DNA of 7,335 bases from assembly GCA_900554135.1 (NCBI GenBank), contig USFU01000081.1, positions 1 to 7,335 of the forward strand, read 5' to 3'. This document shows, in pieces, positions 5,835 to 7,335 of the stretch. Under the pieces are notes generated by a model. The model was not told the origin of the DNA. It was given only the letters and a program-made list of their open reading frames with translations, and made no database searches. Source of the DNA: an uncultured Collinsella sp. GTDB taxonomy: Bacteria; Actinomycetota; Coriobacteriia; Coriobacteriales; Coriobacteriaceae. Each line of letters opens with the position of its first letter. Within the stretch, counting starts at the first letter, position 1. The position numbers and the translations under genes are program-made.

Positions 5835-6494
5835 ATGGAGACGACCGCACGCGGCGATGTACCAAAAACGCTGCAAACCATTGCGTATATCAGCATTCCC
5901 AATAGCTCCGATCTTGAGTTTTTGCTCTGGGACCTGCAAGATGCCATCGCGGCCTATGCCCGGCTTTCCGACACCGTACTTCCCCACCCGGTTGACTTGA
6001 AGGCGGATGATGCCGGTGCAGTCGATGGCATGGTGCTCGCTGTTGATGATGCATTTGACGATGAGGCTATGATCGCTGTCGAGCAGATACTCGATCGCCT
6101 TGGAAATACAGAGACACGCATCTATGTCGTCGTCCAGGCCGCGTCCAAAAACAACAAGCAGGCGGACGAAGTTCTCGACCGCCTGTATCGGGCATGTCTT
6201 CTACGTGACCTGGCGTGGTGCCATGGCATTGTCGCCTGCACCGGCAGCGGCATTGCGGCTCTTCGCCACTCCCCGCGTATGGGCCTCTTGCGTCGGCCAT
6301 TTTCGGAAGCGATGGATAAGCTTGTGGGCGCTGTGCGCATGGGCTGCTCCATTGAGCATGCGCAGCTGCTTGGCGGTGGCAATGCCGGTAGCGTCGATGC
6401 CGACGGCATGGTGCGCGTCAAGCCCGCGCTGCCCGCACCGATCTGGCATGCCATCATGAAACGCCTTGGCACCCGCGCCCAATCAGATATCTAA
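5835..6494 (+). CDS. hypothetical protein, possibly flavodoxin-fold
   Basis: A 219-aa protein I do not recognise. AAGGAGG lies 4 nt before ATG 5835, a strong ribosome site, which supports expression. No signal peptide or membrane segment is seen. Hydrophobic strands alternate with helices: TIAYISI (15-21), GMVLAVDD (65-72), RIYVVVQA (95-102) and HGIVACTGSG (130-139). The last two, with LYRACLLRDLAWCHGIVACTGSG and the tail PALPAPIWHAIMKRLG (197-212), recall the C-terminal half of NAD(P)H-dependent FMN reductases/flavodoxin-like proteins. The canonical FMN-phosphate loop after the first strand is absent; PNSSD stands there instead. A cofactor-poor or diverged flavodoxin-fold protein is a guess from pattern only. 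It is the only plus-strand gene: divergent from the aminotransferase (93-bp gap, no clear promoter seen) and convergent with the glycosylase gene. Confidence 0.8.
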   Translation: METTARGDVPKTLQTIAYISIPNSSDLEFLLWDLQDAIAAYARLSDTVLPHPVDLKADDAGAVDGMVLAVDDAFDDEAMIAVEQILDRLGNTETRIYVVVQAASKNNKQADEVLDRLYRACLLRDLAWCHGIVACTGSGIAALRHSPRMGLLRRPFSEAMDKLVGAVRMGCSIEHAQLLGGGNAGSVDADGMVRVKPALPAPIWHAIMKRLGTRAQSDI

Positions 6495-6495
6495 A

Positions 6496-7059
6496 TTACA
6501 GAGCGCCCCAGTCAACGGCCTCGCGCCAGCGCTCGACAAGGCGTTCCAGGCGCCATGCCGCATTGGCGGGACTAGTCGACGGCAGAACGATGGCCGACAG
6601 CCCCGTGCGTTCTTGTAGATAGCGCTTGTAGAGCCGACCAGCTGTACCACCGTTGCATATCACCTGCTCAATGGGAGCTGCGTCGGTAATGCGCTCGACA
6701 TGCGCCGGAACGACGTTTTTGATGCTGGCGTCACTCGAACCCTTAATGTCGCAGCTCTCGATCACGTCCCACAGGGCCACGCCGCCGTTCAGCAGCATAG
6801 CCCGCTTGGCGGCAATCGAGGCATCGAGCGTCGCGGGCTCGCCGCTCGCCAAAGAGTCTCCCTCGTTGGGCGGCACGGGCGCACCAAGGCACGCGGCCAT
6901 CACGCGCCAAAAGCGGTTCTGCGGATTGCCATAGTAGAAGGCATTGGCACGCGAGAGCACCGAGGGAAACGACCCCAGCACCAAAACGCGCGAGCGCTCG
7001 TCAAACACGGGCTCAAACCCATGCTCAATATGCTGATAGCCCTCGTCCGGCGCAGTCAT
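6496..7059 (-). CDS. DNA-deoxyinosine glycosylase (UDG superfamily, hypoxanthine-DNA glycosylase)
   Basis: A 187-aa base-excision repair enzyme of the uracil-DNA glycosylase superfamily. It is expected to remove hypoxanthine arising from adenine deamination, and perhaps other deaminated bases. Diagnostic motifs are VLVLGSFPS (25-33), FYYGNPQNRFWRVM (41-54), GVALWDVIESCDIKGSSDASI (93-113), VICNGGTAGRLY (133-144) and the DNA-intercalation loop LPSTSPANA (159-167). These are typical of the family-6 (HDG) branch rather than Ung or Mug. The length fits. ATG 7059 has GAGGG 8 nt upstream, inside the end of the preceding gene. It begins 3 bp after that gene's stop, so the two are probably co-transcribed and perhaps translationally coupled. 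Its stop codon is one base from that of the convergent gene, with no terminator between them. Confidence 0.9.
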   Translation of the reverse strand: MTAPDEGYQHIEHGFEPVFDERSRVLVLGSFPSVLSRANAFYYGNPQNRFWRVMAACLGAPVPPNEGDSLASGEPATLDASIAAKRAMLLNGGVALWDVIESCDIKGSSDASIKNVVPAHVERITDAAPIEQVICNGGTAGRLYKRYLQERTGLSAIVLPSTSPANAAWRLERLVERWREAVDWGAL

Positions 7060-7062
7060 GAA

Positions 7063-7335
7063 TTAGGCCCTCAGCAGATAGCGCACCTCATAGGGCGCAA
7101 GTTCAAGGGAGCCCGGAAGCTCGACCGTGGGCGTATCGTCAGCAAGCAGGTCGACGAAGGAGCCGTTGAGTTCGCCGGCTCCAAAGGTATAGGGCTCGTT
7201 CACGGCATTGACCGCCACGAGCACCGTCGCATTGTCGCAGGCGCGCTCAAACAGCAGTTGCTTGTTCTGGATCACCACGTTGCGATAGGCACCGTAGTTG
7301 AGGGCACGGGCCGCTGCGTCGTTTGCCGAGCGCAG
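7063..7335 (-). CDS. alpha-amylase family (GH13) enzyme, C-terminal 90 residues (5' end cut by window)
   Basis: Only the last 90 codons are visible. They read in frame from the window edge (LRSANDAAARALNYGAYRNVV...) to TAA at 7065-7063. The pattern ALNYGAYRNVVIQNKQLLFERACDNATVLVAVNAVNEPYTF, then a Leu/Asp-rich strand and a closing LAPYEVRYLL, is typical of the all-beta domain C that ends GH13 alpha-glucosidases, amylases and related enzymes. That domain does not hold the catalytic residues, so substrate and product cannot be told. An in-frame ATG does not mark the true start; the gene continues beyond 7335. It is followed after 3 bp by the DNA glycosylase gene. Confidence 0.75.
   Translation of the reverse strand: MRSANDAAARALNYGAYRNVVIQNKQLLFERACDNATVLVAVNAVNEPYTFGAGELNGSFVDLLADDTPTVELPGSLELAPYEVRYLLRA

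Overview
The window comes from a G+C-rich bacterial chromosome, most likely an actinomycete-lineage gut bacterium of the class Coriobacteriia (Collinsella-like). This placement is inference from overall protein character, codon use, strong AGGAGG-type ribosome sites and the kinds of genes present; no 16S or other marker is available. All protein genes are on the minus strand except one at 5835-6494.

Region by region, from the right (the direction of most transcription). 7335-6496: the C-terminal end of a GH13 (alpha-amylase family) enzyme, then, 3 bp later, a DNA-deoxyinosine glycosylase of the uracil-DNA glycosylase superfamily. 5835-6494 (+): an unrecognised 219-aa protein that may have a flavodoxin-like fold. 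It converges on the glycosylase gene with a single base between the stop codons. 5741-4605: a fold-type I PLP-dependent aminotransferase. 4604-4102: a 500-bp regulatory region holding a very large inverted repeat, a near-consensus promoter, an L10-type autoregulatory leader and an attenuator-like terminator. 4101-3100: rplJ and rplL (ribosomal stalk proteins L10 and L7/L12), ending in a strong terminator. 2785-1877: galU (UTP--glucose-1-phosphate uridylyltransferase), with its own likely promoter and its own terminator. 1876-1368: a 500-bp gap with three palindromic units on a strict 62-bp period, a GAAC/GTTC dyad cluster and a candidate rpoB promoter. 1367-1: the first 455 codons of rpoB.

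Functionally, the core is the ribosomal stalk/RNA polymerase locus. In most bacteria rplJ, rplL and rpoB are consecutive and largely co-transcribed. Here galU lies between rplL and rpoB, and each of the three units (rplJL, galU, rpoB) is separated from the next by an intrinsic terminator, so rpoB is probably expressed from its own promoter.

The items most worth a second look are: the rewritten and lengthened fork loop 2 in the RNA polymerase beta subunit, just after the rifampicin region; the 62-bp-period palindromic repeats upstream of rpoB; the large inverted repeat that carries a mirrored, decayed copy of the rplJ promoter; and the rplJ leader/attenuator. No clear new enzymatic or defence system is visible.
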